From NCBI GenBank assembly GCA_963971535.1, contig OZ020588.1, forward strand, positions 128,315,583-128,379,582: a stretch of DNA of 64,000 bases, written 5' to 3'. The position numbers and the translations under genes are program-made. The notes under the pieces are model-generated. The model did no database searches. It worked only from the letters and a program-made list of their open reading frames with translations, and had not been told where the DNA came from. Origin of the DNA: Notolepis coatsorum (taxonomy: Eukaryota > Chordata > Actinopteri > Aulopiformes > Paralepididae). Below are positions 22,811 through 32,525 of this stretch, piece by piece. The number at the start of each line of letters is the position of its first letter. Position 1 is the stretch's first letter.

Positions 22811-23080
22811 ATGGCATATACATGTTTTAAATGCAAAAGGCTAATTCCTGGTGATGCCAAGTCTCTCTTTTCACATTTACGAGTAGCACACAATATAAAC
22901 GCTTCATCCACTTATATCCAATGTTGTGAAGGAGTTTGTAGCAGAACATTTTCTTTCATTCGGTCTTACAGAAAGCACTTGCAAGGAGAACATAACGACA
23001 ACCAGGCCCTGGCGCAGCCACCTAACGTACCAAATCAGGCTGCTAATATTTTCAATGCTGAAGAGCTAGTACTTTCTTGA
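22811..23080 (+). CDS. C2H2 zinc-finger exon of the same or a related family
   Basis: An 89-codon frame with two C2H2-like fingers: C5-X2-C8...H22-X4-H27 (CFKCKRLIPGD...HLRVAH) and C38 or C39...C43...H56-X4-H61 (CCEGVCSRTF...HLQGEH). The chain ends with a low-complexity tail and TGA. Similar finger pairs occur at the N-terminus of uncharacterised multicopy teleost proteins. It starts a few bases after a LINE insertion, so its original upstream context is lost. It could be an intact small exon or part of a decayed gene. Nucleic-acid binding is inferred from the fold only. Confidence 0.55.
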   Translation: MAYTCFKCKRLIPGDAKSLFSHLRVAHNINASSTYIQCCEGVCSRTFSFIRSYRKHLQGEHNDNQALAQPPNVPNQAANIFNAEELVLS

Positions 23081-23261
23081 CCATGAAAATGTTTCCATGA
23101 CTAAGCAGTATTGTTCAGTAGGGTTTCAACACACATGCATGCACACACACATTATTCTGGTCTTCATCCTGGTTCTCATCCTGTTCTTGTCCTGGTCTCT
23201 GGTCTTGCCAGCCTGGTCCTGTGTTGGAGTTTGTTGCCACTGGATGGCACTGAAATTACTG

Positions 23262-23325
23262 TAAAAGTCTTTCTTTGTTTTCTGTCTTTGTCTTTCAGAT
23301 CAAGATATCGATGAGGAGGCACCAC
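23262..23325 (+). pseudogene. Duplicated intron end and start of SAM exon 2
   Basis: AAGTCTTTCTTTGTTTTCTG...TCTTTCAG followed by ATCAAGATATCGATGAGGAGGC repeats the sequence at 22268-22323 almost exactly. After GAGGAGGC it passes straight into a minisatellite instead of the rest of the SAM domain. This suggests a partial local duplication of the gene. Confidence 0.8.
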
Positions 23326-23885
23326 CAGTACCTCCCCTCACCAGAACCAGCAGTACCTCCCCTCACCAGAACCAGTACCTCCCCTCACCAGAACCAGCAC
23401 CTCCCCTCACCAGAACCAGCAGTACCTCCCCTCATCAGAACCAGCAGTACCTCCCCTCACCAGAACCAGCAGTACCTCCCCTCACCAGAACCAGCAGTAC
23501 CTCCCCTCACCAGAACCACCAGTACCTCCCCTCACCAGAACCAGTAGTACCTCCCCTCACCAGAACCACCAGTACCTCCCCTCACCAGAACCAGCAGTAC
23601 CTCCCCTCACCAGAACCAGCAGTACCTCCCCTCACCAGAACCACCAGTACCTCCCCTCACCAGAACCAGTACCTCCCCTCACCAGAACCAGCACCTCCCC
23701 TCACCAGAACCACCAGTACCTCCCCTCACCAGAACCACCAGTACCTCCCCTCACCAGAACCAGCAGTACCTCCCCTCACCAGAACCACCAGTACCTCCCC
23801 TCACCAGAACCACCAGTACCTCCCCTCACCAGAACCAGTACCTCCCCTCACCAGAACCAGCACCTCCCCTCACCAGAACCACCAG
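23322..23885 (+). repeat. Minisatellite, ~25-bp unit
   Basis: About two dozen units of CAGTACCTCCCCTCACCAGA plus ACCAG/ACCAC, some shortened to about 16-19 bases. Because 25 is not divisible by 3, the translation cycles through PSPEPAVPP, LTRTSSTSP and HQNQQYL. It begins exactly at the duplicated SAM exon start. Confidence 0.95.
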
Positions 23886-24296
23886 GGAATGCTACACCCA
23901 TTTGCAAGGGGGCAGAACAGGAAGCACAGCCCCCCTCGTCCTTCGCATTGGCTTAGTGGGGAGGCAAAGCAGCAAACGTAGGTTGCACCCACAGAGTTTG
24001 GTTGCACCACCACCAAGCCAAGGTCTGACAACCAAAGTCCCCCAGGCCCCCATAACCTCTATTTAAACTCGAAAGGCATTGAGGTTTCCCTCATTTACAA
24101 AGACGAGTTAAAACCACTGTTTTGAGCACTCCAAAATGTCATCGCACGTTCCATTGGCATGAGAATTTTTTTTTTAATTTAATTTGGCTCCCTTGTATAG
24201 TTGATATCAACCTGTTATCTTGCTTATGATTTGCTTTCAACCCAAGATTCACCTGTATTTAACATTCTTTATTTGCTTATGTGCTTGTCTTAGGTT
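23886..24296. other. No gene; probable intron
   Basis: Non-repetitive sequence ending in a pyrimidine-rich tract and TTGTCTTAG at 24288-24296, a plausible acceptor for the last exon. Confidence 0.4.
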
Positions 24297-24590
24297 GGGA
24301 CAAATATGGTGGAGTACCTCCAGCAGGCAAGACCCTCGTCCTCGGTTTTGGTGCTGGGAGAACCACAAACATGTTGTGCTCAGGCATTCGTGATCTATGC
24401 AGGTCAGGCACACCCTGAAAGCACACTGCTCGGGTGCAGTTGATACGTGTTTTAAAGCATTTTATGTATTTGACATCAAGTATCCCAGGCATGGGAGTTT
24501 CTCCAGCACGTTCTATATAATATTGAGGGACCAAAGTCCAAGCATGTAGCATTCTTAAGGACAGCCGTACGTAATGCAAAACTTACAAAT
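24297..24590 (+). pseudogene. C-terminal exon of the SAM/zinc-finger family, frameshifted
   Basis: After the acceptor, one frame reads MVEYLQQARPSSSVLVLGE and AFVIYAGQA. A second frame reads DTCFKAFYVFDIKYPRHG. A return to the first frame gives AWEFLQHVLYNIEGPKSKHV. Together these match in order the conserved C-terminal region I associate with teleost SAM-domain proteins (pattern FKAFYVFD.KYP...EFLQ). Two frameshifts make it a pseudogene here unless the assembly is wrong. Confidence 0.6.
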
Positions 24591-24740
24591 GAGGAGGAGG
24601 TGGAAGAGGTGAAGTTGCAGGAGGGAAGGTGGAGGAGAGGAGGAGGAGTATAAGGACAGGAGGTGGGGTAGTGAGGAGGTGAAGTAGGAGGAGGGAAGGT
24701 GGGGGAAGAGTTGGAGGAGGAGGGAGATCGGTAGACGCTA
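24591..24740. repeat. GGA/GGT-rich purine tract
   Basis: Irregular GAGGAGGTGGA repeats. No stable unit. Confidence 0.8.
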
Positions 24741-25094
24741 GACCCTGTATAAGTCCCGTATATATATATGTGTTTTGATCAATCAATATCTGGGGGAGTG
24801 TTCTAATAGGGCAGTAAAGCAGTACAAAACCATACCGATACTGTGGATACAGTAGTGACGTTTTACCCAAGTTCTCAAGTATCGATTACCACCTCATTGG
24901 GGTTTAAAGGCAAATGTTACCTAGGGGGAAAATGTATATAATGCAAATATTCTCAATTGTTAGTCAATTTGTTTTTGGAGAAGAAGATTGATAACAGTTG
25001 TTTGAAAACAGGAAATCAGTTTATCGCAAGTAATTATCTAATGGATTGAAAAAAACCTCTAGTTAAATCCTCCAGTTACCCTGAATGCATTTCT
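24741..25094. other. No gene recognised
   Basis: AT-rich spacer without support for any feature. Confidence 0.4.
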
Positions 25095-25226
25095 CACTTA
25101 GACTCTGACATGATGTGTTTCATGGGCACTAGCTATAAGCACTTAGACTCTGACATGTATTTCATGGGCACTAGCTATAAGCACTTAGACTCTGACATTA
25201 TGTGTTTCATGGGCACTAGCTATAAG
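25095..25226. repeat. Tandem triplication, 42-45-bp unit
   Basis: Three units of CACTTAGACTCTGACAT...CATGGGCACTAGCTATAAG start at 25095, 25140 and 25182. They directly abut a minus-strand LINE 3' tail. Confidence 0.92.
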
Positions 25227-25228
25227 CA

Positions 25229-25960
25229 CAAGTTCAAGTTCAAGTTTCAAGTTTCTTTAATAGTTGTCATACAGAAGTACAGAATACTTTTATACAAAAT
25301 GCTTCTTACTGTTACGCTCCAGATACTGTGCTAGACAAGATAAGTATGAAATAAAATAGTATAGCATGTAATAGAAGTAAAAATAGAAGTCACAGTGTTC
25401 AGTATAGACTATGTACAATGTTCGATGCAGAATAGAAGTAACTGAGTTACCATACAATATACAATATACTATGCAATGTACTAATATACAATACTATATA
25501 GTGCAAAGCAGAAATGGGATGAGGTACAATTTAGGTACAATTTACAGTAAGGTGTACGAGTTGTAGTGCAAATCCTTTACCAATAAATATAAAGTGTGTT
25601 TAGGTGATCTAAAGTGTGGAGAGTGGGTGCTGCAGTGTGTTGTTTGTTTAAAGTGAGTGGGCGCGTGTGGATGTGTGTGCTGTGTGCATTTGATGGTTGT
25701 TGCATAGTGTTTATTGTTCGTTGAGCAGCCTGATGGCCTGGGGATAGAAACTTCTTCTGAGTCTTTCTGTGCTCGCCATGAGACTCCGGTATCGCTTGCC
25801 TGACCGCAGCAGTTCAAAGAGGCAGTTGTTTGGGTGGCTGGAGTCCTTTTTCTTTGAATCTTTGACAATGAATAACACCATGATAATAATGACCAAACTT
25901 AAAAAAGGTTCTGTAGATACAGTACTGAATTCTCCCATCCGGACCAATGCAATTTGAAAT
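25229..25960 (-). pseudogene. LINE 3' end (5' truncated)
   Basis: The minus strand encodes the RT tail NNCLFELLRSGKRYRSL and FYPQAIRLLNEQ, then a 3'UTR ending AATTAAAGAAACTTGA and ACTTGA hexamers (25262-25229). It is a jockey-superfamily LINE of a different subfamily from 19864-20477, judged by the tail unit. Confidence 0.85.
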
Positions 25961-27024
25961 ATTATTATATATGATGCTTATAAATTACCTTATTATAGCC
26001 AATTCGCACATTTATATATATATATACATATATTATCTTTCAAATGCCCGAGTTCAATTTGGATTTAGTATCACCAGGCGTGCATAAGAACAGATAATGA
26101 TATCTACTGTAATTAACTGTACCTTTTTATTTTCACCACAGTGCAACCATTTAGAACTAATTTCAGATCTAATTGTTGCTACATGCTAACAATAGGGAGG
26201 AGAAACTAACTGCGTTTCAATATTTGTCAAAAACGTTACCTTTTGTGGCTTATGTTATTATCCTGAATAATAGCAGTTATTGAAATAATTCATTCAGAAT
26301 GCTGAACTTTGAACCCCCACAGTATCTGACAGGAAGTGTAGTTCAGAATAATACCAACGCTGATCCACAGCTATGCGTCCCCTCGACAAAATGGCCGCAA
26401 AAAACTACAATTCCCATGATTCAAATTTTCCAAAATGGTCGCTGTCTTGTAATAGACTTCAGCAAATCGAGAATTTAAAACTATCTAATGGCACTTTTAA
26501 CCTATTGCTAAACTAACATATTGATGATAATATACATTCTACATGCTTTTGTGACATGTTAGTGATGTTAATACTTGAAAACGTTTGATTAAGAAAATCG
26601 CAAAAAATATGCTACACTGAAAAATATTGATTTATGACCATATGTCATTTTTGGGTCGGTACCGACCCCGTCGGGTGGAACAGGTTCGATACTGTATACT
26701 GTGGGATTAAATGTATAATTCACTTTCAATGTTAATTTAGTTTATAATGTTATTCTGTTTAATAGGTTCTGTTTAAACTAAGTGGTTGCTTATCTCATTG
26801 TTGTGTCCTTTATGCCCTGTATATGTATGATAAAAACAGACCACTTTGTGACATTATCCTAGTGGCTGTTCTGTATAGTTTAATAGGAGCCTAGTACTGC
26901 TCTTCTTAAGGCTCACAATCACCCCTGACAAGAAATAGTATAGGCATATTATACATTTCCTGAATACTTATTGGTCAGAAAGAATCACATCTTAGCTTGA
27001 ATGAAAGATGACATATGGGGATAG
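25961..27024. other. No gene; contains a 16-bp palindrome
   Basis: AT-rich sequence with no supported frame. A perfect palindrome GGGTCGGTACCGACCC lies at 26653-26668. Its role is unknown; chance or a transposon sub-terminal site are both possible. Confidence 0.4.
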
Positions 27025-29293
27025 TGTTGTCGGAGGACCCAATTGCAGAACAGAATGAGGAGAGAATAGGCAGATAGCAGTGATGGGCAGTAGCTAGCTA
27101 CAAGTAGCGACGCTACATAGCTTAAATACAATTCTCAGTAGCGTGCTGGTAGCTCGCTACTTTTTAACCAGGGTAGCGATCTCTGTAGCGGAGCTATTTA
27201 TAGAACGAAGTAGTAACGTAGCGACGAGAAACGTTACACGCTACTTTCGGGAGAAACAGTCTAGACTAGAAGATCTGCGAGGAGAAAAAAAAACTCCCCG
27301 TAAAAAACCCACTATGATTGGTTGGTTTGTTTAGATATGAGTGACGACTCACGATTGGGTATGGTAGGCCAAAACATTACGGGTAGGCCAATCAGAGGCA
27401 GGATAGGGCGGGACTCCAGCCGCAAAGCAGGAAGTGAAAATCAAAACACAGACGTATTGAATGAATGCAATTTAACGGATTACATGAACCAGTCTGCGCA
27501 AAATGTCAGAGGGGTTCGATGGCATTGATGAAGATGATGATGTCAATAACAACAATGACTCTCCATGGCCCTATCTGGGACACATTTATGAGTTTGACTG
27601 AAAAAACGGCTAAAACATATGCTGCTCTCTCAACACGTCCAGCACTAACTTGAGGACACATTCAGGTGAGCTGATGAAAATCAACTGTTCCCAAACAGCA
27701 CACAAGTCAGTACACTTTGTCAACAGCTTTAACTAAGATAGCTGCTATCATAATGTTTCACTGTAGGCAGAAAATGAACAATATTATTGGGGTGGAGAAA
27801 AGAAAAAAAGAGGGAAAAGCAGTGGTTCTCAACCTGTGGGACAGGACCCCCAGGGGGGGTCCCCACATGATTTTGGGGCCATGGAATGTTTTGTGAGTTA
27901 CATATTTAAATACATTTGGTCATTTAGCTGACACTTTCATTCAAAGCAACTTACAAATTGTGTACAACAAGTCAGTAGGAGTGGTACATATCTAGCAGCC
28001 AAGGATAAGTAGTATTGTTTGTCAGTGTCAAGCTTGAGTGTTATACTCTGAGTACATACTGTAGTAGTATAGACATATTAGCATAGTTGGTAGTAGTATA
28101 TACATGGTAGCATAATACTAGTAAAATGAAGTAAAACAATTTAGATATTGAAGAAGTGTGTAATACAAGTTCATGTTAAAAGGATGACACAAAAAGCCAG
28201 ACCGAGGGCTTGTTTCAGTTTTATAATAAACAATCAAACTGAGAATTTTTTTTCCTGCCTATTTGTTTGGTGGAAACTTGGTCACAAAGTAAAAAAAAAA
28301 AAAAAAAAGGTAGTGCCGATGTAGCTAGCTATTTTTGCCATGTTCTTGTAGTGTAGCTTGCTACATTTCTCTGGGGATAGCTTCCATTGTAGTTGAGCTA
28401 TATTTAATCGAGAGTAACTTGTAGTGTAGCTTGCTACATTTTCCAAGTAGCTTGCCCATCACTGGCAGATAGGCAGATGAGACGTGGAGCCAAGGGTGAA
28501 TTGTAACAAAAAGGTCTTTACTTCAAAAAATGGGCAGTAGCAACAAACAAAGGATTCTCCAAGGGCAAGAACAAAAACTCAGCAAGGCTGGCAGGAAAAA
28601 GGATTGCAAAAACTAACTACAAAATAAACACTAACCAAAAAACGATACTGTGACGTGAAAACAAAGATGAGCAGCAACAAAACATGGAACACTAGAATAC
28701 ACTTACTATTAAACTGGAGCACGACAGAATCAGGAACAGTGGACATGAAACACAACAGTAACAACGCAAGCATCAACCAAGGAACCGAAACAATGAACCC
28801 CCCAACAAGGGTAGGGAACACACACCAGATATAGGGGGAACAATTAACACTAGAGAGACAGCAGGGCAATTAGCAAAACCAGATGCACATGGGGTGAGAC
28901 AACCAGGAAGGAAACACACAAGAAAATACAGAACACTAGACAGAGTAACATAACAACCATACAACCACACAAGGAACTAATAAACAAGGAACATAACATT
29001 TAACAGGGGAGCAAGAGACTAAGTAGTAGGGGAAGGGAGAGACATGTAGACATTAAAGATACACCAGTGCACCAGGAGGGTATGCATGAGGGGGGTAAGG
29101 GGAAGTTCGGATGAATGTCCAGCAGGGGGAGGTACAGAGTGAGTAGCATAGTTCATGAGTGGATGACTATTGTTCATGGGTGGAGGGATATTGTTCATGG
29201 GTGGAGGATGTCCATGGGAGAATAGGTGAAAAGGTGGGGGCTCTTGAGGAGTACAGACAGGGGGGAAGAGTCCTGGGCCAGGTGGGCCCTTAC
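27025..29293 (-). repeat. Gypsy-type LTR, split by hAT
   Basis: On the minus strand an LTR-like unit starts TGTAAGGGCCCACC at 29293. It follows a polypurine tract GGAGGGGGGAG and the reading frame end SLEGGVL. It ends ...CAATTGGGTCCTCCGACAACA near 27025-27028. Removing the hAT insertion (27078-28464 plus one duplication) leaves about 870 bases. The end resembles the LTR end of the gypsy at 34.2 kb (GGACCCA...GCAGAACAG on the plus strand). No second LTR lies in the window, so this is inferred. Confidence 0.55.
27078..28464. mobile_element. hAT non-autonomous element
   Basis: Ends CAGTGATGGGCA (27078) and TGCCCATCACTG (28464) are inverted. They are flanked by a perfect 8-bp duplication GCAGATAG (27070-27077 and 28465-28472). 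Sub-terminal regions contain many GTAGC/GCTAC motifs (AGTAGCGACGCTACATAG), typical of this hAT group. No transposase is seen. An internal GCAGTGGTTCTCAACC at 27821 resembles the left end of another hAT family without a right partner. A poly-A tract lies at 28289-28307. Confidence 0.93.
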
Positions 29294-30594
29294 AGTACTC
29301 CCCCCTCCAAGGACGGCTTCCAGACAGCAAAAAAAACATCTTGGAACGGGCAAGACGGGGGGTCGGGATCCAGGGAAGGCGAACACTGGGGGAGTCCGGG
29401 GGAAAAAATCAGGACGGACAAGGCCGGGACGAGGGACACTGGGGCAGGGGGGCGGCGACAGAGACCCAGGAGGAGCATAGGAGACGGGGGGCAGATGAGG
29501 GGGGCTAGAGGCAGAAACAGAGGCTTGGTGAGGGGGGCTCGAGACGGGGAGAGAGGACCAGAGAGGAGGGCTGGAAACAGGGACAGAGGCCCGGAGAGGG
29601 GGCCGAGGGGAACTGGAGCAAAGGGGCGAGGGTGACAGGCCCGGAGCAGGACCCCGGACGGGGGACCCTCCAGGCACAGGACTCGGGACCGGACCAGACG
29701 AGCCGGAGCAGAGGTGCGAAGGCGACGACCTCGGAGCAGGACCCTGGACTGGGACCACTCCAGGTGCAGACCTTGGGACCGGGCGCAGAACCCCGGACGG
29801 GGGTCTCTGCAGACGAAGACCATGGCATAGACCACGGCGAAGACCACGCCGAAGACCGCGGCGAAGACCACGGCGAGCACCAGGGCGCAGGCCACGGCTT
29901 GGGCTGGACCAGACGAGGAGCCGGGACCAGACGAGGAGCCGGGACCAGTCGAGGAGCCGGGGCCGGACGAGGAGCCGGGGCCGGACGAGGAGCCGGGACC
30001 AGACAAGGAGCCGGGACCAGACGAGAAGCCGGGACCAGTTGAGGAGCCGGGGCCAGACGAGGAGCCGGGACCAGACGAGGAGCCGAGGCCAGACGAGGAG
30101 CCGGGACCAGATGAGGAGCCGGGACCAGACAAGGAGCCGGGACCGGGCGTAGTAGCTGGGGCTACACTAGCAGGGGCTAGGCTGGCAGTAGAGGCAGGGT
30201 TAGCTGTGGAGGCCTGGCTAGCTACAGGGGCTAGGCTAGTCCTCCGAGCCTTGCTAGCTCTCTGAGATCTGCTAGCTGCAGGAGCACTGCTAACAGACGG
30301 GGCTAAAGTGTTAGTAGTCTGAGTAACACGGACATAACCTATCCTGAAAGCTGAAGGGGCAGTCCTAGCAGGATAGTTAATACTGGTTGGAGGGCCAGTC
30401 CAAGGAACCGAGACCAGAGAAACAGGGGCCATAGGGAACAAGCTAGCTGACGGGGCAATCCTAGCTGTGGGAGCCTGATTAGCTGCAGGGGCTAAGCTAG
30501 CAGACGGGGCTGGACTAGCTGTGGAAGCCTGGTTAGCTGCAGGGGCTAAGCTAGCAGACAGGGCTGTACTAGCTGTTGAGGCCTGGTTAGCCAA
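29290..30594 (-). CDS. Repetitive Ala/Ser/Pro/Gly-rich frame at gypsy 3' end
   Basis: A 434-codon minus-strand frame. Its N-terminal part is built of NQASTAS/ALSASLAPA repeats. The middle is GPGSSSGPG repeats from an 18-bp DNA unit (29917-30146). The C-terminal part is Pro/Leu/Arg-rich and ends SLEGGVL just before the LTR. I recognise no enzymatic motif. The position, between retroelement internal sequence and polypurine tract, suggests a degenerate C-terminal gag-pol or env-like segment expanded by tandem repeats. A host protein is less likely. Expression is unknown. Confidence 0.35.
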   Translation of the reverse strand: MANQASTASTALSASLAPAANQASTASPAPSASLAPAANQAPTARIAPSASLFPMAPVSLVSVPWTGPPTSINYPARTAPSAFRIGYVRVTQTTNTLAPSVSSAPAASRSQRASKARRTSLAPVASQASTANPASTASLAPASVAPATTPGPGSLSGPGSSSGPGSSSGLGSSSGPGSSSGPGSSTGPGFSSGPGSLSGPGSSSGPGSSSGPGSSTGPGSSSGPGSSSGPAQAVACALVLAVVFAAVFGVVFAVVYAMVFVCRDPRPGFCARSQGLHLEWSQSRVLLRGRRLRTSAPARLVRSRVLCLEGPPSGVLLRACHPRPFAPVPLGPLSGPLSLFPALLSGPLSPSRAPLTKPLFLPLAPLICPPSPMLLLGLCRRPPAPVSLVPALSVLIFSPGLPQCSPSLDPDPPSCPFQDVFFAVWKPSLEGGVL

Positions 30595-30608
30595 CGGGGC
30601 GGCTCCAG

Positions 30609-30736
30609 GGAAACTGACCTTGCTAGCTGAAGGGGCAGTCCTAGCAGTGGGGAAACTGACCTTGCTAGCTGAAGGGGCAGTCCTAGCAGTGGGGAAACTG
30701 ACCTTGCTAGCTGAAGGGGCAGTCCTAGCAGTGTTT
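30609..30736. repeat. 42-bp tandem repeat, 3 copies
   Basis: GGAAACTGACCTTGCTAGCT plus GAAGGGGCAGTCCTAGCAGT recurs with starts at about 30609, 30651 and 30693. It ends abruptly at 30733, where a different sequence starts, marking the left limit of the gypsy internal region. Confidence 0.93.
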
Positions 30737-30754
30737 TTTCATCGGTACATTTCT

Positions 30755-30966
30755 GTTTTATACCGTTTTGAATACGAGTATAGTTTTGGTGATTCTTAGT
30801 AAGTCCAGGAAAAGACGCGATAATAGCCCTTTTCGCCTGATTATCGAATCTTCCTGAAATCAACGCTAGATCATCATTATTATCCTTCCTCGTACAAGAA
30901 TGAAAAGAGCCCTGGACCGCGGCACCCCCCCCCCCCCCCCCACCTCCTGCACCCAACGGCACACAG

Positions 30967-31008
<42 letters not shown>

Positions 31009-31180
31009 ACAGCGTCAATTGGGGTAGAAATAAATATCAGATCAACGATCAAATTTATATATAGTGTTCTTACCTTGTATCTGATGTAATGCAAAAGAAA
31101 TAATCCAATTATCTGATCGCCATTCCAAATACTGCTCGTGGAGGTCCGTACCACATTACCGACCGTTACATATGGGCGGG
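30755..31180. repeat. Repeat family copy A (related to 49479-49860)
   Basis: Blocks TATACCG..GAATA..GTATAGTTT, CCAACGGCA(C/T)AC, TTACCTT and CCAATT(A/G)TCTGATCGC recur in the same order at 49479-49860, so both are copies of one dispersed repeat. This copy holds a C-run (30926-30942) and a CA array (30969-31005). Downstream, TTAA-bounded motifs near 31459 and 31493 hint at a piggyBac-like end, but no complete element can be delimited. Confidence 0.4.
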
Positions 31181-31731
31181 TTACTGTTCCATGCCATCGT
31201 TGTTGAGGCCTACCTCGCCTGAGTATTTAAACCCCGCCCGCATGGCTCGGATCGTTCGAGAAAAGAAACGACACCATTCCCAATGGAGTGCAATACCAGC
31301 TGGAAGGCGTAGGCGGCGGTATTTGCCCTTTTGCGAGCTCAGACCCATTCCCAACGATAACATCAGGCTGGATGGATGAAAATAAATGGATATCGCTAAT
31401 AAAAGAAATAACGATTAAAACCTGACTATACTCGTGATTGGCGCTCAAGCGATGGCGAGTTAACCCGACTATCATCGTGACTGGCTGAATGAGTTAATAC
31501 ATTTTTGAATAAATGTATTTTTTTTATTAAAAAAAAATTGGCATCCTCTGATATTTTACCCACGCGGCGCCACTGTGCCCACTTTCGGTCTTCTATCCGA
31601 ATACTGATAATGTTGTTGGTTGAACAGATACAGATAATGACATCTCCACACACCTACATGTATCTCTCTGCATTTGATCATGTTTTTATCCCTTGGATGA
31701 TGTCTCTAATCCACAATAAAATCAATCAATC

Positions 31732-31736
<5 letters not shown>
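31181..31736. other. No gene recognised
   Basis: No supported coding frame. Contains TTAACCCGACTATCAT...GAGTTAA at 31459-31496 with TTAA at both ends, a weak piggyBac-like hint. Confidence 0.35.
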
Positions 31737-31798
<62 letters not shown>

Positions 31799-31807
31799 CT
31801 CTCTCTC
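31737..31807. repeat. (CT)n microsatellite
   Basis: About 70 bases of CT with one TTTT interruption near 31794. Confidence 0.97.
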
Positions 31808-32420
31808 AGGCCTTGTGAGACAGGAGGGGGCAGTCAGTGCTTTGTTTCTAGGCAGTGGGGAGCTAACGCACATTCTGAAGACCATTACCAGTCTGAGGGA
31901 CACGGATAGCCTTCACGTGAGTCTCTGTCACTACAATAACTTATGAGCGCTGAGGATAGATGGTTACACAGGATAGATTGTTCTATTGTGTGGTTTAGTA
32001 TTCTTTCTGCTCCGCAACAGATAGAAAACAATATGGAGGTGGTGGTCAGACAATTACTACTCTTTTATTTTGCTCCGACGCCTCAGGAAAGCATGGTAGG
32101 TCCACACTGTCTGCATTGAACCTAAGACCCAATGGACCTGGTACATAAGGATGGTTGCTTACAGTATGTACCCAATCAGGCTGGCTGCAACACAGTCTCA
32201 TCAAAAAACATAAATAAAGATAGAATGATTGTGGTTGCGGTTACGTGCACTCAGCACTAGACTAAGCCGCTTGCCCACCCTGATACAAACACAGCAATAC
32301 TATGATGATGATTTATTTTTTTATTTTAACATTTAACAGTTATGGTTAAGATAGAAAGTTAGGGGTATGTTTAAAGTTAGGGTTAAGGTTATGGTTAGTT
32401 TAAGGTAATAGTGTGGTTAA
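31808..32420. other. No gene recognised
   Basis: Contains GGTTA/GTTAGGGTTA-like degenerate repeats at 32336-32430. No supported frame. Confidence 0.4.
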
Positions 32421-32446
32421 GGTCAGGGTTTGGGCGAGGCCATCAT

Positions 32447-32525
32447 ACAAGTGTGTCTTGGTAGTCTTGAGGTCAAGGCATTTGCCTCCAATGCAAGTGT
32501 CCCGGGTTTGTTCCCCAGAACCATC
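32447..32525 (+). mobile_element. Possible tRNA-derived SINE head
   Basis: TGGTAGTCTTGAGGTCAAGG (A-box-like) and CGGGTTTGTTCCCC (B-box-like, about 32503-32516) have tRNA spacing. No tail or target duplication is recognised, so this is weak. Confidence 0.3.

Noticed and set aside
25961-27024. Host gene or conserved non-coding element
   Set aside because: No frame, splice pattern or motif stands out; conservation cannot be judged from one sequence.
29159-30042. Arg/Gly-rich plus-strand frames suggesting an RNA-binding or collagen-like protein
   Set aside because: They are antisense readings of the repetitive minus-strand segment, and their composition follows from the 18-bp unit.
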